This document shows positions 25,077-34,659 of a stretch of DNA of 64,000 nucleotides, piece by piece. The notes below the pieces were generated by a model. That model worked only from the letters and a program-made list of their open reading frames with translations. It made no database searches and had not been told where the DNA came from. Made by a program: the position numbers and the translations under genes. This DNA is from an uncultured Lachnospiraceae bacterium (GTDB lineage Bacteria; Bacillota; Clostridia; Lachnospirales; Lachnospiraceae), in the NCBI GenBank assembly GCA_947589305.1, contig CANQAP010000001.1:62001-126000 (forward strand). The letters run 5' to 3'. The number at the start of each line of letters is the position of its first letter. Position 1 is the stretch's first letter.

Positions 25077-26309
25077 ATGAAAGAAATGCTTCTGCATACG
25101 CCGGACGGGGTGCGTGATATCTATGGCGGTGAATATAGAAGAAAACGGAAGGTGATGGAGGAGCTGCATCATGTGTTGGAACGATACAGTTATCATGAGA
25201 TTCAGACGCCGACATTTGAGTACTTTGAAATCTTTAACCGGGAGAAAGGTTCGGCACCTTCCAACGCAATGTATAAGTTTTTTGATCGGGAGAATAATAC
25301 CTTAGTTTTGCGACCGGATATGACGCCAAGCATCGCGCGCTGTGTGGCAAAGTATTATAACAAGGAAGAGCTTCCGATTCGTTTGTGTTATGAAGGGAAT
25401 ACCTTTACGAATAAGATCAGTCATCAGGGAAAACTGTGTGAGGTCACGCAGATCGGCGGAGAGCTGGTGAATGATGACAGTTCCGCTGCGGATGCAGAGA
25501 TTCTTGCCACGGTCATTGATTGTTTTCAGGCAGCCGGCTTGAAAGAATTTCAGATAGAAGTGGGAGAGGTAGAGTATTTTCAAGGCGTGATCGAGGAAGC
25601 CGGGCTGGATGAGGAAGAAGGATGCCATATTCGTGATTTTATCATGAATAAAAATTTTTTCGGTCTTCAGGAATATGTCCGTCATTTGGAAATATCCGAG
25701 CCGTTCAAGAAGGTACTGACTTCGTTTGACCAACTGTTCGGCGGTTTGGAAATGCTGAAAACGGCTCGGGGACTGGTGCATAATCCACGTTCTCTGGCAG
25801 CGATCGACCGCTTGGAGAATGTATATCATGCTTTGGAATATTATCATTATGAAGAACATGTCGGGTTTGATTTCAGTATGCTGAGTGATTATAAATATTA
25901 TACCGGGATTTTGTTTCGCGGGTATACGTATGGAACCGGTGATGCGGTGGTAAAAGGCGGACGGTATAATGCTTTGTTACGGCAGTTCGGAAAGGATGCG
26001 CCGGCGATTGGTTTTGCGTTCGTGGTAGATGAATTGATGAATGCCATTCACCGCCAGAATATACCGGTGCAGATTGAAGAGACAGAAATGATCATCCTAT
26101 ATCAGCGCGCATGCCAGCAGCAGGCGATCGAGCTGGGCTGTCAGATGCGTCACGACGGCAAAAAAGTGGAACTGATAAGAAAATCCGATCGCAAACGATT
26201 GGAAGATTATCAGGCGTACGCCGAAGGAGAACATTTTCAACGGTTGATTTATATTCAGGAAGACGGGGTGCAGGAAATTTCCCTACGATGCAATCAGGAC
26301 AGAGGATGA
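25077..26309 (+). CDS. hisZ: ATP phosphoribosyltransferase regulatory subunit HisZ
   Basis: 410 residues from the ATG at 25077, with AAAGGAGA six bases before it. HisZ is a histidyl-tRNA-synthetase-like paralogue lacking aminoacylation, which binds the short HisG and makes it active and sensitive to histidine. Visible class II synthetase elements are LRPDMTPSIARCVAKYY and DYKYYTGILFRGYTYG, then VKGGRYNALL. The frame continues upstream to 24990 through repeat 3, giving a possible 29-residue longer form. It is the first gene of the his operon, and its end overlaps or abuts hisG. Confidence 0.93.
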   Translation: MKEMLLHTPDGVRDIYGGEYRRKRKVMEELHHVLERYSYHEIQTPTFEYFEIFNREKGSAPSNAMYKFFDRENNTLVLRPDMTPSIARCVAKYYNKEELPIRLCYEGNTFTNKISHQGKLCEVTQIGGELVNDDSSAADAEILATVIDCFQAAGLKEFQIEVGEVEYFQGVIEEAGLDEEEGCHIRDFIMNKNFFGLQEYVRHLEISEPFKKVLTSFDQLFGGLEMLKTARGLVHNPRSLAAIDRLENVYHALEYYHYEEHVGFDFSMLSDYKYYTGILFRGYTYGTGDAVVKGGRYNALLRQFGKDAPAIGFAFVVDELMNAIHRQNIPVQIEETEMIILYQRACQQQAIELGCQMRHDGKKVELIRKSDRKRLEDYQAYAEGEHFQRLIYIQEDGVQEISLRCNQDRG

Positions 26310-26314
26310 ATGAT

Positions 26315-26962
26315 ATGAGATATTTAACATTTGCCCTTGCCAAAGGGCGTTTGGCAAAACAGACATTGGAACTGCTGGAACAGGTGGGGATCACCTGCGA
26401 GGAAATGAAGGATCCTAAGACACGCAAACTGTTGTTTGTCAATGAAGAACAACATGTAAAATTCTTTTTGGCAAAAGCGTCGGATATTCCGACTTACGTG
26501 GAGTATGGAGCCGCTGATGTCGGAGTGGTGGGAAAGGATACGATCCTTGAAGAAGGTCGGAATCTCTATGAAGTGTTGGATTTAAACCTTGGTACATGCA
26601 GGATGTGTGTATGCGGTCCGGCTTCGGCTAGGGAATTGCTGAAAAAGAATGAGATCATCCGCGTGGCGACCAAATATCCAAAGATCGCAAAAGATTATTT
26701 TCAAAACCAGAAAAATCAGACCGTAGAGATCGTAAAGCTCAACGGTTCCGTAGAACTGGCTCCCATCGTAGGATTGTCTGAAGTGATCGTAGATATTGTA
26801 GAGACCGGAACCACATTACGGGAAAACGGATTGGAAGTCTTGGAAGAAATCTGCGGTCTGTCGGCAAGGATCGTGGTCAATCAGGTGAGTTTAAAAATGG
26901 AACATACACGAATCCGTCAATTATTACAGGATTTAAATGGGCTGATAGCAAAGGAGGAATAA
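26315..26962 (+). CDS. hisG: ATP phosphoribosyltransferase, short form
   Basis: 215 residues, the short HisG class that works with HisZ. It joins ATP and PRPP to give phosphoribosyl-ATP, the first committed step. Motifs: LTFALAKGRLAKQTLELL at the start, YGAADVGVVGKD, and VDIVETGTTLRENGL, the PRPP loop. The C-terminal regulatory domain of long HisG is absent. The start at 26315 has AGAGG nine bases before; an in-frame ATG at 26306 overlaps the hisZ stop and is the alternative. Confidence 0.95.
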   Translation: MRYLTFALAKGRLAKQTLELLEQVGITCEEMKDPKTRKLLFVNEEQHVKFFLAKASDIPTYVEYGAADVGVVGKDTILEEGRNLYEVLDLNLGTCRMCVCGPASARELLKKNEIIRVATKYPKIAKDYFQNQKNQTVEIVKLNGSVELAPIVGLSEVIVDIVETGTTLRENGLEVLEEICGLSARIVVNQVSLKMEHTRIRQLLQDLNGLIAKEE

Positions 26963-26964
26963 CG

Positions 26965-28278
26965 ATGCGTAAAGTAAAGCTGACGGAGACAAGCAGAAAA
27001 AATCTGTTGAATGATTTATTACAACGTAGTCCGAACCACTATAGTACTTATGCAGAAACGGTTCAGGAGATCGTAAACCGTGTCGCCAAAGAAGGAGATA
27101 CGGCTATATTTGCATATACGGAGCAATTTGATCACGCCCATCTGTCAGCGGAAACGATCCGGGTAACGCCGGAAGAGATGCAGGCGGCATATGCGGAGGT
27201 GCCGGCGGAGTTATTGGCGGTCATCCGTAAATCCTTGGTCAATATCCGCGAATTTCATGAAAAACAAAAGCAGTCCAGTTGGTTTGATACAAAACCGAAC
27301 GGAACGCTTCTGGGGCAGAAGGTAACGCCGCTATACCGGGTAGGCGTCTATGTACCGGGGGGAAAAGCGGTATATCCGTCGTCTGTTCTTATGAATATCG
27401 TGCCTGCCAAAGTGGCGGGTGTGAGCGAGATCATTATGACAACCCCGTGCAATGCGGAAGGCAAGGTATGTGCCACGACGTTGGTCGCCGCTGCCGAAGC
27501 GGGCGTAGATGCCGTTTACAAGATTGGCGGGGCGCAGGCGATCGCGGCGCTGGCATACGGAACAGAATCAGTGCCGGCAGTGGATAAGATCGTCGGTCCG
27601 GGTAATATATTTGTAGCTTTGGCGAAAAAGGCGGTCAACGGATTTGTGGGAATTGATTCGATCGCAGGTCCGAGTGAAATACTGGTTTTGGCAGATGAAA
27701 CGGCGAATCCGCGATATGTGGCGGCAGATCTGCTGTCACAGGCAGAACATGACGAATTGGCAAGCGCGATTCTCGTAACCACCAGTGAGGCATTGGCAGA
27801 TCAGGTGTCTGTAGAAATCGAATGGTTTGTAGAAACGCTGTCACGCAAAGAGATCATCCGAAAGTCGCTGGAGCGTTTCGGATATCTTTTGGTAGCGGAT
27901 ACCATGGAGGAGGCATTAGATGCCGTCAATCAGATCGCTTCGGAACATTTAGAGATCATTACCAAGAATCCGTTTGATATTATGACAAAGGTACGCAATG
28001 CCGGTGCCATATTTTTGGGAGAATACAGTTCGGAGCCGTTGGGAGATTATTTCGCGGGACCGAATCACGTATTGCCTACAAACGGGACGGCAAGATTCTT
28101 TTCGCCGTTAAGCGTAGATGATTTTATCAAGAAATCCAGTGTGATCTACTATTCTCGAGAAGCGCTGGAACCGATTTATCAGGATATCATTACATTTGCG
28201 GAATCGGAACAATTAACTGCGCATGCGAATTCCATTCGCGTGAGATTTGAAGAGGAAACGAAAGAAGGAGGGCGCTGA
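26965..28278 (+). CDS. hisD: Histidinol dehydrogenase
   Basis: 437 residues, normal length. It oxidises L-histidinol to L-histidine in two NAD-dependent steps. Zinc and active-site residues are in LLSQAEHDELASA (Gln, His), ASEHLEII (Glu, His) and LGDYFAGPNHVLPTNG (Asp and His). The NAD-binding part shows YVPGGKAVYPSSVLM and KIVGPGNIFV. AAGGAGG precedes the ATG, which is two bases after the hisG stop. Confidence 0.97.
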   Translation: MRKVKLTETSRKNLLNDLLQRSPNHYSTYAETVQEIVNRVAKEGDTAIFAYTEQFDHAHLSAETIRVTPEEMQAAYAEVPAELLAVIRKSLVNIREFHEKQKQSSWFDTKPNGTLLGQKVTPLYRVGVYVPGGKAVYPSSVLMNIVPAKVAGVSEIIMTTPCNAEGKVCATTLVAAAEAGVDAVYKIGGAQAIAALAYGTESVPAVDKIVGPGNIFVALAKKAVNGFVGIDSIAGPSEILVLADETANPRYVAADLLSQAEHDELASAILVTTSEALADQVSVEIEWFVETLSRKEIIRKSLERFGYLLVADTMEEALDAVNQIASEHLEIITKNPFDIMTKVRNAGAIFLGEYSSEPLGDYFAGPNHVLPTNGTARFFSPLSVDDFIKKSSVIYYSREALEPIYQDIITFAESEQLTAHANSIRVRFEEETKEGGR

Positions 28279-28280
28279 AA

Positions 28281-28871
28281 ATGGCAGGTCGTAAAGCAAA
28301 GGTCAGTCGCAAGACGACAGAAACGGACATCAGGATGGAACTCAATCTGGACGGTACCGGAGAAACCGGCATAGATACCGGCATCGGTTTTTTTGACCAT
28401 ATGCTGAACAGCTTTGCAAAGCACGGGTTGTTTGATCTGACGGTCTCGGTCAAAGGAGATCTGTTTGTGGATTCCCACCATACGATCGAGGATGCCGGTA
28501 TTGCACTTGGCATGGCGATCAGAAAAGCACTCGGAGATAAAAAGGGAATTCGCCGGTATGGTTCCTGCATGCTTCCGATGGATGAAACCTTGGTGCTGTG
28601 TGCGATCGATCTAAGCGGACGTCCGTATCTGGTTTTTGACGAGACATTTACCGTCGATCAGGTCGGGTATTTTGATACCGAAATGGTACGGGAATTCTTC
28701 TACGCGATCAGTTATGCCGCCGGTATGAATCTGCATATCAAACAGTTAAACGGAAGTAATAATCATCATCTGATCGAAGCGACCTTTAAAGCCTTTGCGA
28801 AGGCGTTGGATGAAGCGTCATCCTATGACAACCGGATTCAGGATGTGTTGTCTACCAAAGGCACGATCTAA
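28281..28871 (+). CDS. hisB: Imidazoleglycerol-phosphate dehydratase
   Basis: 196 residues, a monofunctional HisB without phosphatase domain. Metal-binding motifs are [14 protein letters not shown] and the C-terminal [12 protein letters not shown], with [10 protein letters not shown] at the start. It dehydrates imidazoleglycerol phosphate to imidazole-acetol phosphate. Because the phosphatase half is missing, histidinol phosphate must be cleaved by another enzyme; a PHP-type candidate is at 56828-57640. Confidence 0.97.
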   Translation: MAGRKAKVSRKTTETDIRMELNLDGTGETGIDTGIGFFDHMLNSFAKHGLFDLTVSVKGDLFVDSHHTIEDAGIALGMAIRKALGDKKGIRRYGSCMLPMDETLVLCAIDLSGRPYLVFDETFTVDQVGYFDTEMVREFFYAISYAAGMNLHIKQLNGSNNHHLIEATFKAFAKALDEASSYDNRIQDVLSTKGTI

Positions 28872-28882
28872 GGAGGCATATT

Positions 28883-30124
28883 ATGGAGTATGTGAAGATC
28901 ATATCCCTGCTTCCCCGTTTGGAATCGGCAGAGAATGCCGTGGCGCTGGAACGGGCAGGGGTAGATGAATTGTATTATATACTGGAACGGGAACAGGATT
29001 TAGAGATGATCAAGGATATATCCGCAGCAGTCGATATTCCGTTGACGGTCCGGATGTCGCCGCAGCGGTTTGAAGATGTCAAGAAGGTATTATATGCCGG
29101 CGCTTCCTCTGTCTGCTTACAGACGGAAAAAGAAGAACTCATTGAGGAGGTTCTCGGCAGATTTGGCGCGGAAAAGATTTTTGGTATGATAAACGGTTCT
29201 TCCGTAGACAATATCCGTACCGAGGCAGAACGCATGTCGGCGTTCGGATATGGCAGGCTGTATCTCGAGACGGAACCGGATCTGTGCGCTTGGGAGTCCG
29301 TGGCACAGACGGAGATCGCAACCGTACAGCCGCCGGTGATCTTGCGGCAGGTGGAACGGATAACAGACGTCCATGCCTTAGGAGCGGTGATCCGCAGGAC
29401 GGCAGCTTCCGGTATTGTTTTGCCGGCGGCGGACGGTATGCTGGCGATGCAGATCAAGCAGGGCTTACGGGAGGACGGCATATCGGTGCATACGTTTACG
29501 TCGGCTATTCCGTTTTCGGACTTCCGGTTAAACGGAGACGGTCTGATCCCTGTCGTGGTTCAGGATTATAAATCCGGCGAAGTGTTGATGCTCGCATATA
29601 TGAATGAGGAAGCCTTTGCGCAGACACTCGAAAGCGGTCAAATGACGTATTATAGCCGGAGCCGGCGGGAGCTTTGGCGGAAGGGCGCAACTTCCGGTCA
29701 TTATCAGTATGTAAAGGAATTGCGTTTGGATTGTGATAACGATACGATCCTAGCCAAGGTGGAACAGATCGGGGCGGCATGCCATACGGGCAATTATACC
29801 TGCTTTTTTCAGGAATTGGCGGCAAAAGAATATAACGATACCAATCCGCTTACCATCTTGCAGGAAGATTATGCGGTCATTGCCCAAAGAAAACAACAGC
29901 CGAAAGAAGGATCGTATACCAATTATTTATTTGATAAAGGAATCGATAAGATCCTGAAAAAAGTCGGCGAAGAAGCAACGGAGATCGTGATCGCCGCAAA
30001 GAATCCGGATACGGAGGAACTCAAATACGAAATATCAGATTTCCTGTACCACATGATGGTCCTGATGGTGGAACGGGGATTGACTTGGGAGGATATCACA
30101 CGGGAACTGACGGAAAGACGTTGA
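28883..30124 (+). CDS. hisI: HisIE (PRA-cyclohydrolase/PR-ATP pyrophosphatase) with N-terminal degenerate HisF-like barrel
   Basis: 413 residues. Residues about 212-310 are the cyclohydrolase HisI ([54 protein letters not shown] zinc site). About 325-413 is the pyrophosphatase HisE ([19 protein letters not shown]). The first 205 residues look like a HisA/HisF TIM barrel: [10 protein letters not shown] and [19 protein letters not shown] align by eye with HisF segments AGADELVFLDI and IPLTVGGGIRS. The usual catalytic Asp near the start (CLDV) reads as SLLP and the middle one as an Asn, and the phosphate-binding GGG is gone, so that domain is probably not catalytic. HisA, HisF, HisH and HisC genes are not in this cluster. 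Confidence 0.9.
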   Translation: MEYVKIISLLPRLESAENAVALERAGVDELYYILEREQDLEMIKDISAAVDIPLTVRMSPQRFEDVKKVLYAGASSVCLQTEKEELIEEVLGRFGAEKIFGMINGSSVDNIRTEAERMSAFGYGRLYLETEPDLCAWESVAQTEIATVQPPVILRQVERITDVHALGAVIRRTAASGIVLPAADGMLAMQIKQGLREDGISVHTFTSAIPFSDFRLNGDGLIPVVVQDYKSGEVLMLAYMNEEAFAQTLESGQMTYYSRSRRELWRKGATSGHYQYVKELRLDCDNDTILAKVEQIGAACHTGNYTCFFQELAAKEYNDTNPLTILQEDYAVIAQRKQQPKEGSYTNYLFDKGIDKILKKVGEEATEIVIAAKNPDTEELKYEISDFLYHMMVLMVERGLTWEDITRELTERR

Positions 30125-30152
30125 CGGAAGGAAATAAAAGGAGGAATACAAA

Positions 30153-30314
30153 ATGGAAGGGTTAGATTTATTTGCAACGGAACTGGTACAATATCTGTTT
30201 AAGGTATTAATCTTGGGGGCTACGATTGTAGCGGCGGTATTTACCGGGATCGGCATTCGAAAAGCGATCAATAAAAAGAAACAACAGCAGGAGACCACTG
30301 CAAATGAATCATAG
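30153..30314 (+). CDS. Small single-helix membrane protein (53 aa)
   Basis: A clear AAAGGAGG site (30137-30144) precedes the ATG. The protein starts MEGLDLFATELVQYLF, has a membrane helix from about residue 16 to 36 and a Lys/Gln-rich tail. It lies between hisI and alaS and ends 32 bases before the alaS start, so it is likely cotranscribed. I do not recognise the family; the strong site and clean spacing argue that it is real. Confidence 0.6.
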   Translation: MEGLDLFATELVQYLFKVLILGATIVAAVFTGIGIRKAINKKKQQQETTANES

Positions 30315-30346
30315 TGGGAAAAGCCGGATCACAGGAGGACAAAAAC

Positions 30347-32995
30347 GTGAAGAGTTATGGCGTAAATGAATTAAGAAATATGTTTTTGGAGTTTTTCGAA
30401 AGCAAAGGGCATTTGCGGATGAAAAGTTTTTCTCTGATTCCGCATAATGACAACAGTCTGTTATTGATCAATTCCGGTATGGCACCGTTAAAACCGTATT
30501 TTACCGGACAGGAAATACCGCCAAGAAAACGGGTGACAACCTGCCAGAAGTGTATTCGTACCGGAGATATAGAAAATGTCGGTAAGACTGCCAGACATGG
30601 TACTTTTTTTGAAATGCTGGGTAATTTTTCGTTTGGAGACTATTTCAAAAAAGAAGCGATCGCGTGGTCGTGGGAATTTCTGACGGAAGTAGTCGGAATC
30701 GATGCGGACCGCTTATATCCGTCTGTCTATCTGGAGGACGATGAAGCGTTTGATATTTGGAATCAAATGATCGGCATACCGAAGGAACGCATCTTCCGCT
30801 TTGGAAAAGAGGATAATTTTTGGGAACACGGCGCGGGACCTTGCGGACCTTGCTCGGAGATATATTATGACAGGGGAGAGGCATATGGCTGCGGGAAGCC
30901 GGACTGTACGGTCGGATGCGACTGCGACCGCTATATCGAGGTTTGGAACAATGTCTTTACCCAGTTCGAAAATGACGGTCACGGAAATTATACGGAACTG
31001 GTTCAAAAGAATATAGATACCGGTATGGGGCTGGAACGGCTGGCTGTCGTGGTACAGGATGTCGATTCCATCTTTGACGTCGATACGGTTCAGGCGTTAC
31101 GCGATAAGGTATGTGAATTGGCAAATGTACGGTATAAAGCAGAGGAAGCAAAGGATGTTTCCATCCGGTTGATCACGGATCATATACGTTCTGCGACGTT
31201 TATGATTTCGGATGGCATCATGCCGACCAATGAAGGACGCGGATATGTGCTGCGCCGCCTGATCCGTCGGGCTGCCCGGCATGGAAAGTTGTTAGGGATT
31301 GAAGATATGTTTTTGGCAAAGCTGTCGGAGACGGTCATTGAAGGCTCTAAAGACGGATATCCGGAGTTGGATGAGAAGAAGGAATTTATCTTTAACGTCC
31401 TGACGCAGGAAGAAACCAAATTCCATAAAACCATCGATCAGGGATTGTCCATTTTGTCGGCGATGGAAGAGACGATGGAGCGGGAAGCAACCCATACGCT
31501 TTCGGGAGCGGATGCGTTCAAACTCTATGACACATATGGGTTTCCACTGGATCTGACCAAAGAGATCTTAGAAGAAAAAGGCTATGATATAGATGAAGAA
31601 GGCTTCCGGCAGGCGATGGAAGAACAGCGGGTGACGGCAAGGACGGCACGTAAGACGACAAATTATATGGGTGCGGATGCGACCGTTTATGATACGATCG
31701 ACGCGTCCGTCACAACAGAGTTTATCGGTTATGACACCTTGGAAGGCACTTCGAAGATCACGGTGCTTGCCACGGATACGGAATTAACGGAAGCGATCGT
31801 AGACGGACAGCATGGCACGATTTTTGTGGAACAGACGCCGTTTTATGCCACCATGGGCGGGCAGGAAGGCGACACCGGTATGATCCGTACGCCGGAGGGA
31901 GAATTTGAAGTGGAAGAAACGATCAAATTATCCGGCGGTAAAGTCGGGCATGTCGGGACGGTCCGCAGGGGCATGCTGAAAGTCGGAGATTCCGTGACGT
32001 TGCAGGTACACAGCAAAGAACGCGCGGATACCTGTAAAAACCACAGCGCAACGCACCTGCTGCAAAAAGCGCTGCGGATGGTGCTGGGAACGCATGTGGA
32101 ACAGAAAGGTTCTCTCGTAACGCCATCCCGTTTACGGTTTGATTTTTCGCATTTTACTCCGATGACACCGGAAGAGATCGCTAAGGTAGAAGCGATCGTC
32201 AATGCAGAGATCCAAGCATCCCTGCCCGTTGTCACAAAGGTGATGAGCATAGAAGATGCAAAGAAAACGGGAGCGATGGCATTGTTTGGCGAAAAATACG
32301 GCGATACCGTGCGGGTGGTCTCCATGGGTGATTTTTCAGTGGAATTATGCGGCGGTACGCATGTGTCCGATACCGCGACGATACAGACCTTTAAGATTCT
32401 GTCGGAAACCGGCGTGGCTGCCGGTGTACGACGGATCGAAGCGTTGACCGGCGACGGAGTGCTGGAATACTACAGACAGTTAGAAAAGGAACTGTTGGAA
32501 GCGGCACAGATCGTCAAAGCGACGCCTGCGACACTGACGGAAAAACTGTCGCATCTGATGGCGGAGATGAAGGCATTGACGGGGGAAAACGAATCCTTAA
32601 AGAGCAAATTGGCGAAAGATGCGTTGGGAGATGTTACGGATCAGGTCGTAGAGATCAAAGGAATCCGGTTATTGGCAAAGCAGGTAGACAATGTGGATAT
32701 GAACGGCTTGCGTGAACTGGGCGACCAGATGAAACAGCAGTTGGGTGAAAGTGTCATTGTCTTGGCGTCGCCGAAGGACGGTAAGGTAAATCTGATCGTC
32801 ATGGCTACCGATACAGCAATGAAACAGGGCGTACATGCCGGTAACCTGATCAAGGAAATCGCGCCATGCGTCGGAGGCGGTGGCGGCGGTCGTCCGAATA
32901 TGGCGCAGGCAGGCGGAAAACAGCCTGAAGGAATCGCAGAAGCACTGACGAAAGCGGCGGAAGTCGTTGAGCGGCAACTGCAGGAAGGAAAATGA
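30347..32995 (+). CDS. alaS: Alanyl-tRNA synthetase
   Basis: 882 residues, normal length. The start is GTG at 30347, with AGGAGG eight bases before. Class II catalytic elements: TCQKCIRTGDIENVGKT, FFEMLGNFSFGDYFK, NTGMGLERLAVVVQ-like segment near 31020, and GRGYVLRRLIRRAARHG. The editing domain shows HSATHLLQKAL and CGGTHVSDT. The DHHA1 end has CVGGGGGGRPNMAQAGGKQPEG. It charges tRNA-Ala and clears mischarged Ser or Gly. The stop overlaps the next ATG. No T-box leader fits into the short space upstream. Confidence 0.98.
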   Translation: MKSYGVNELRNMFLEFFESKGHLRMKSFSLIPHNDNSLLLINSGMAPLKPYFTGQEIPPRKRVTTCQKCIRTGDIENVGKTARHGTFFEMLGNFSFGDYFKKEAIAWSWEFLTEVVGIDADRLYPSVYLEDDEAFDIWNQMIGIPKERIFRFGKEDNFWEHGAGPCGPCSEIYYDRGEAYGCGKPDCTVGCDCDRYIEVWNNVFTQFENDGHGNYTELVQKNIDTGMGLERLAVVVQDVDSIFDVDTVQALRDKVCELANVRYKAEEAKDVSIRLITDHIRSATFMISDGIMPTNEGRGYVLRRLIRRAARHGKLLGIEDMFLAKLSETVIEGSKDGYPELDEKKEFIFNVLTQEETKFHKTIDQGLSILSAMEETMEREATHTLSGADAFKLYDTYGFPLDLTKEILEEKGYDIDEEGFRQAMEEQRVTARTARKTTNYMGADATVYDTIDASVTTEFIGYDTLEGTSKITVLATDTELTEAIVDGQHGTIFVEQTPFYATMGGQEGDTGMIRTPEGEFEVEETIKLSGGKVGHVGTVRRGMLKVGDSVTLQVHSKERADTCKNHSATHLLQKALRMVLGTHVEQKGSLVTPSRLRFDFSHFTPMTPEEIAKVEAIVNAEIQASLPVVTKVMSIEDAKKTGAMALFGEKYGDTVRVVSMGDFSVELCGGTHVSDTATIQTFKILSETGVAAGVRRIEALTGDGVLEYYRQLEKELLEAAQIVKATPATLTEKLSHLMAEMKALTGENESLKSKLAKDALGDVTDQVVEIKGIRLLAKQVDNVDMNGLRELGDQMKQQLGESVIVLASPKDGKVNLIVMATDTAMKQGVHAGNLIKEIAPCVGGGGGGRPNMAQAGGKQPEGIAEALTKAAEVVERQLQEGK

Positions 32996-34296
32996 ATCAG
33001 AGGGTACAGATGAAAAAGAAACTGATTGTGGTCTTGATCGAAACGGTTATGTTAGTGACACTTGCCGCTATGATCTGCAGGATATGGAAACAAAACGATA
33101 TAGGAAAGGATCAGGTGGCATGGAACACACCGGAGGATATGCGGATATGGTCGGAAGAATTACGGGACGACTTAACGACGAAGCAGATCACCATGACTGC
33201 CATCGGAGACGTGATGATGCACCAGTGGCAGATCACCAGAGGATACGATGAAGCGACGGATACCTTTGATTATGCGGAAAGTTTTACGTATGTGGAACCG
33301 TATTTAAGTCAGGCGGATTTTACTTTCGGAAATTTAGAAACGACGTTTGCCGGACGGTATCAAGGCTCTAACAGTGATATTTTGGGTTATGCCGATTACC
33401 CTATGTTTAACGCGCCGGAAATATTAGGCAACAATCTACAGGATGTCGGTGTTGATATGCTCGCTACGGCGAACAATCATTCTTTGGATTCCGGACTGCA
33501 AGGTGTTTATTCGACATTGGATTATTTAGATTCCATTGGCATGAAACATTTGGGAACCGCCAGAAACGAAGAAGAGCAGCAGGAACTTTGCATTGTCGAT
33601 GTAGACGGGATCACTTTTGGGTTTACCTGTTACACGTATGGAACAAATGGCATTCCGGTACCTGAATCGGCTCCGTTTTGCGTCAATACCTTGGACACTT
33701 ATGAAGAGGCAAACATCCAACGGATGTGTGAAACTGTCAAGGCGCTGGATGAAGCCGGCGTGGACGTCGTCATGCCGATCATACATTTTGGAACGGAATA
33801 TCGGGAAATGCCGGATTCATGGCAGGAAATGTGCGTGGACCGGCTCTTTGAAGCCGGCGCGGACGTGATCGTCGGAAGTCATCCGCATGTCGTCGAACCG
33901 ATGGAAATACGGGAGATCACAAATCCGGACGGTACGACCAAAACCGGTTATGTTATTTATTCTATGGGGAATTTTATATCCAGCCAGAGATATGAATCCG
34001 GTATCATGAAAGACATTGGGCTGATCATGGATATGGATTTTGAAAAATCCGGTGGCGTGACAAGGCTGACGGGTTGGCGGTTTGCCCCGACGTATGTGTA
34101 CTGGAAAGATGATGTGATCGGTGTGGTTCCGGTGATCGAGGCGTACGAGAATCGGGAAGCCTATTCTTTTTTGGAAGAGAAAGACTGGGTACGCATTGAA
34201 GATTCTTATCAGAAAACCATACAGACATTGACCGCCATCACGGATTGTCCGTATGAAATCGTGGATTATAAGTATAATTTTATCATTTCAGAATAA
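32992..34296 (+). CDS. CapA-family (poly-gamma-glutamate synthesis type) metallophosphoesterase-like protein
   Basis: 434 residues. One N-terminal membrane anchor (LIVVLIETVMLVTLAAMI) precedes the CapA domain: TAIGDVMMH, FGNLETTFAG, TANNHSLDSG, MPIIHFGTEY and GSHPHVVEPM, the metal-site residues of the calcineurin-like fold. These proteins are membrane-attached and face outside; some take part in poly-glutamate capsule making, others have unknown roles. The ATG at 32992 overlaps the alaS stop (ATGA); an alternative ATG at 33010 has AGAGGG before it. No capB or capC partner is near, so a capsule role is not supported here. Confidence 0.85.
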   Translation: MNQRVQMKKKLIVVLIETVMLVTLAAMICRIWKQNDIGKDQVAWNTPEDMRIWSEELRDDLTTKQITMTAIGDVMMHQWQITRGYDEATDTFDYAESFTYVEPYLSQADFTFGNLETTFAGRYQGSNSDILGYADYPMFNAPEILGNNLQDVGVDMLATANNHSLDSGLQGVYSTLDYLDSIGMKHLGTARNEEEQQELCIVDVDGITFGFTCYTYGTNGIPVPESAPFCVNTLDTYEEANIQRMCETVKALDEAGVDVVMPIIHFGTEYREMPDSWQEMCVDRLFEAGADVIVGSHPHVVEPMEIREITNPDGTTKTGYVIYSMGNFISSQRYESGIMKDIGLIMDMDFEKSGGVTRLTGWRFAPTYVYWKDDVIGVVPVIEAYENREAYSFLEEKDWVRIEDSYQKTIQTLTAITDCPYEIVDYKYNFIISE

Positions 34297-34313
34297 AAGT
34301 ATATAAATGGGTG

Positions 34314-34341
34314 TTGACAAAATATAGCATTTTGTTATACA
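34314..34341 (+). promoter_or_regulatory. Sigma-A-type promoter of rpsU
   Basis: Consensus TTGACA (34314-34319), 16 bases, then TATACA (34336-34341), about 75 bases before the rpsU start. Confidence 0.85.
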
Positions 34342-34415
34342 CTGATTGAGTGCTAAAAACCCAAACAGTTATGTATTGCACAATATACAACTGGAGGGAG
34401 GTAAGGTGTGAGGTC

Positions 34416-34592
34416 ATGTCGAACGTAGTAGTTAAAGAAAACGAAACATTAGATAGTGCTTTGCGCAGATTCAAAAGAAACTGTGCGAAAGCAGGTATTC
34501 AGCAGGAGATTCGTAAGAGAGAACATTACGAAAAGCCAAGCGTAAGACGCAAGAAGAAGTCTGAGGCTGCCAGAAAGCGTAAATTCAAATAA
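34416..34592 (+). CDS. rpsU: Small subunit ribosomal protein S21
   Basis: 58 residues ([19 protein letters not shown] at the start, then [15 protein letters not shown]). The length and basic C terminus are those of bS21. The frame is open back to 34350, but the family starts at this Met; GTGAGG lies just upstream. The gene has its own promoter and terminator. Confidence 0.97.
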   Translation: MSNVVVKENETLDSALRRFKRNCAKAGIQQEIRKREHYEKPSVRRKKKSEAARKRKFK

Positions 34593-34597
34593 TAGTA

Positions 34598-34625
34598 AAA
34601 GCTGTTACTCGTGTAACAGCTTTTT
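34598..34625 (+). terminator. Rho-independent terminator after rpsU
   Basis: Stem GCTGTTAC/GTAACAGC, loop TCGT, extended by AAA/TTT, then five T's. Confidence 0.95.
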
Positions 34626-34659
34626 CTTTAAACTCTGAAATCTTTAGGAATGAGGAATC

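Noticed and set aside
30314-30346. A T-box or other riboswitch before alaS
   Set aside because: The gap after the small gene is only 32 bases, too short.
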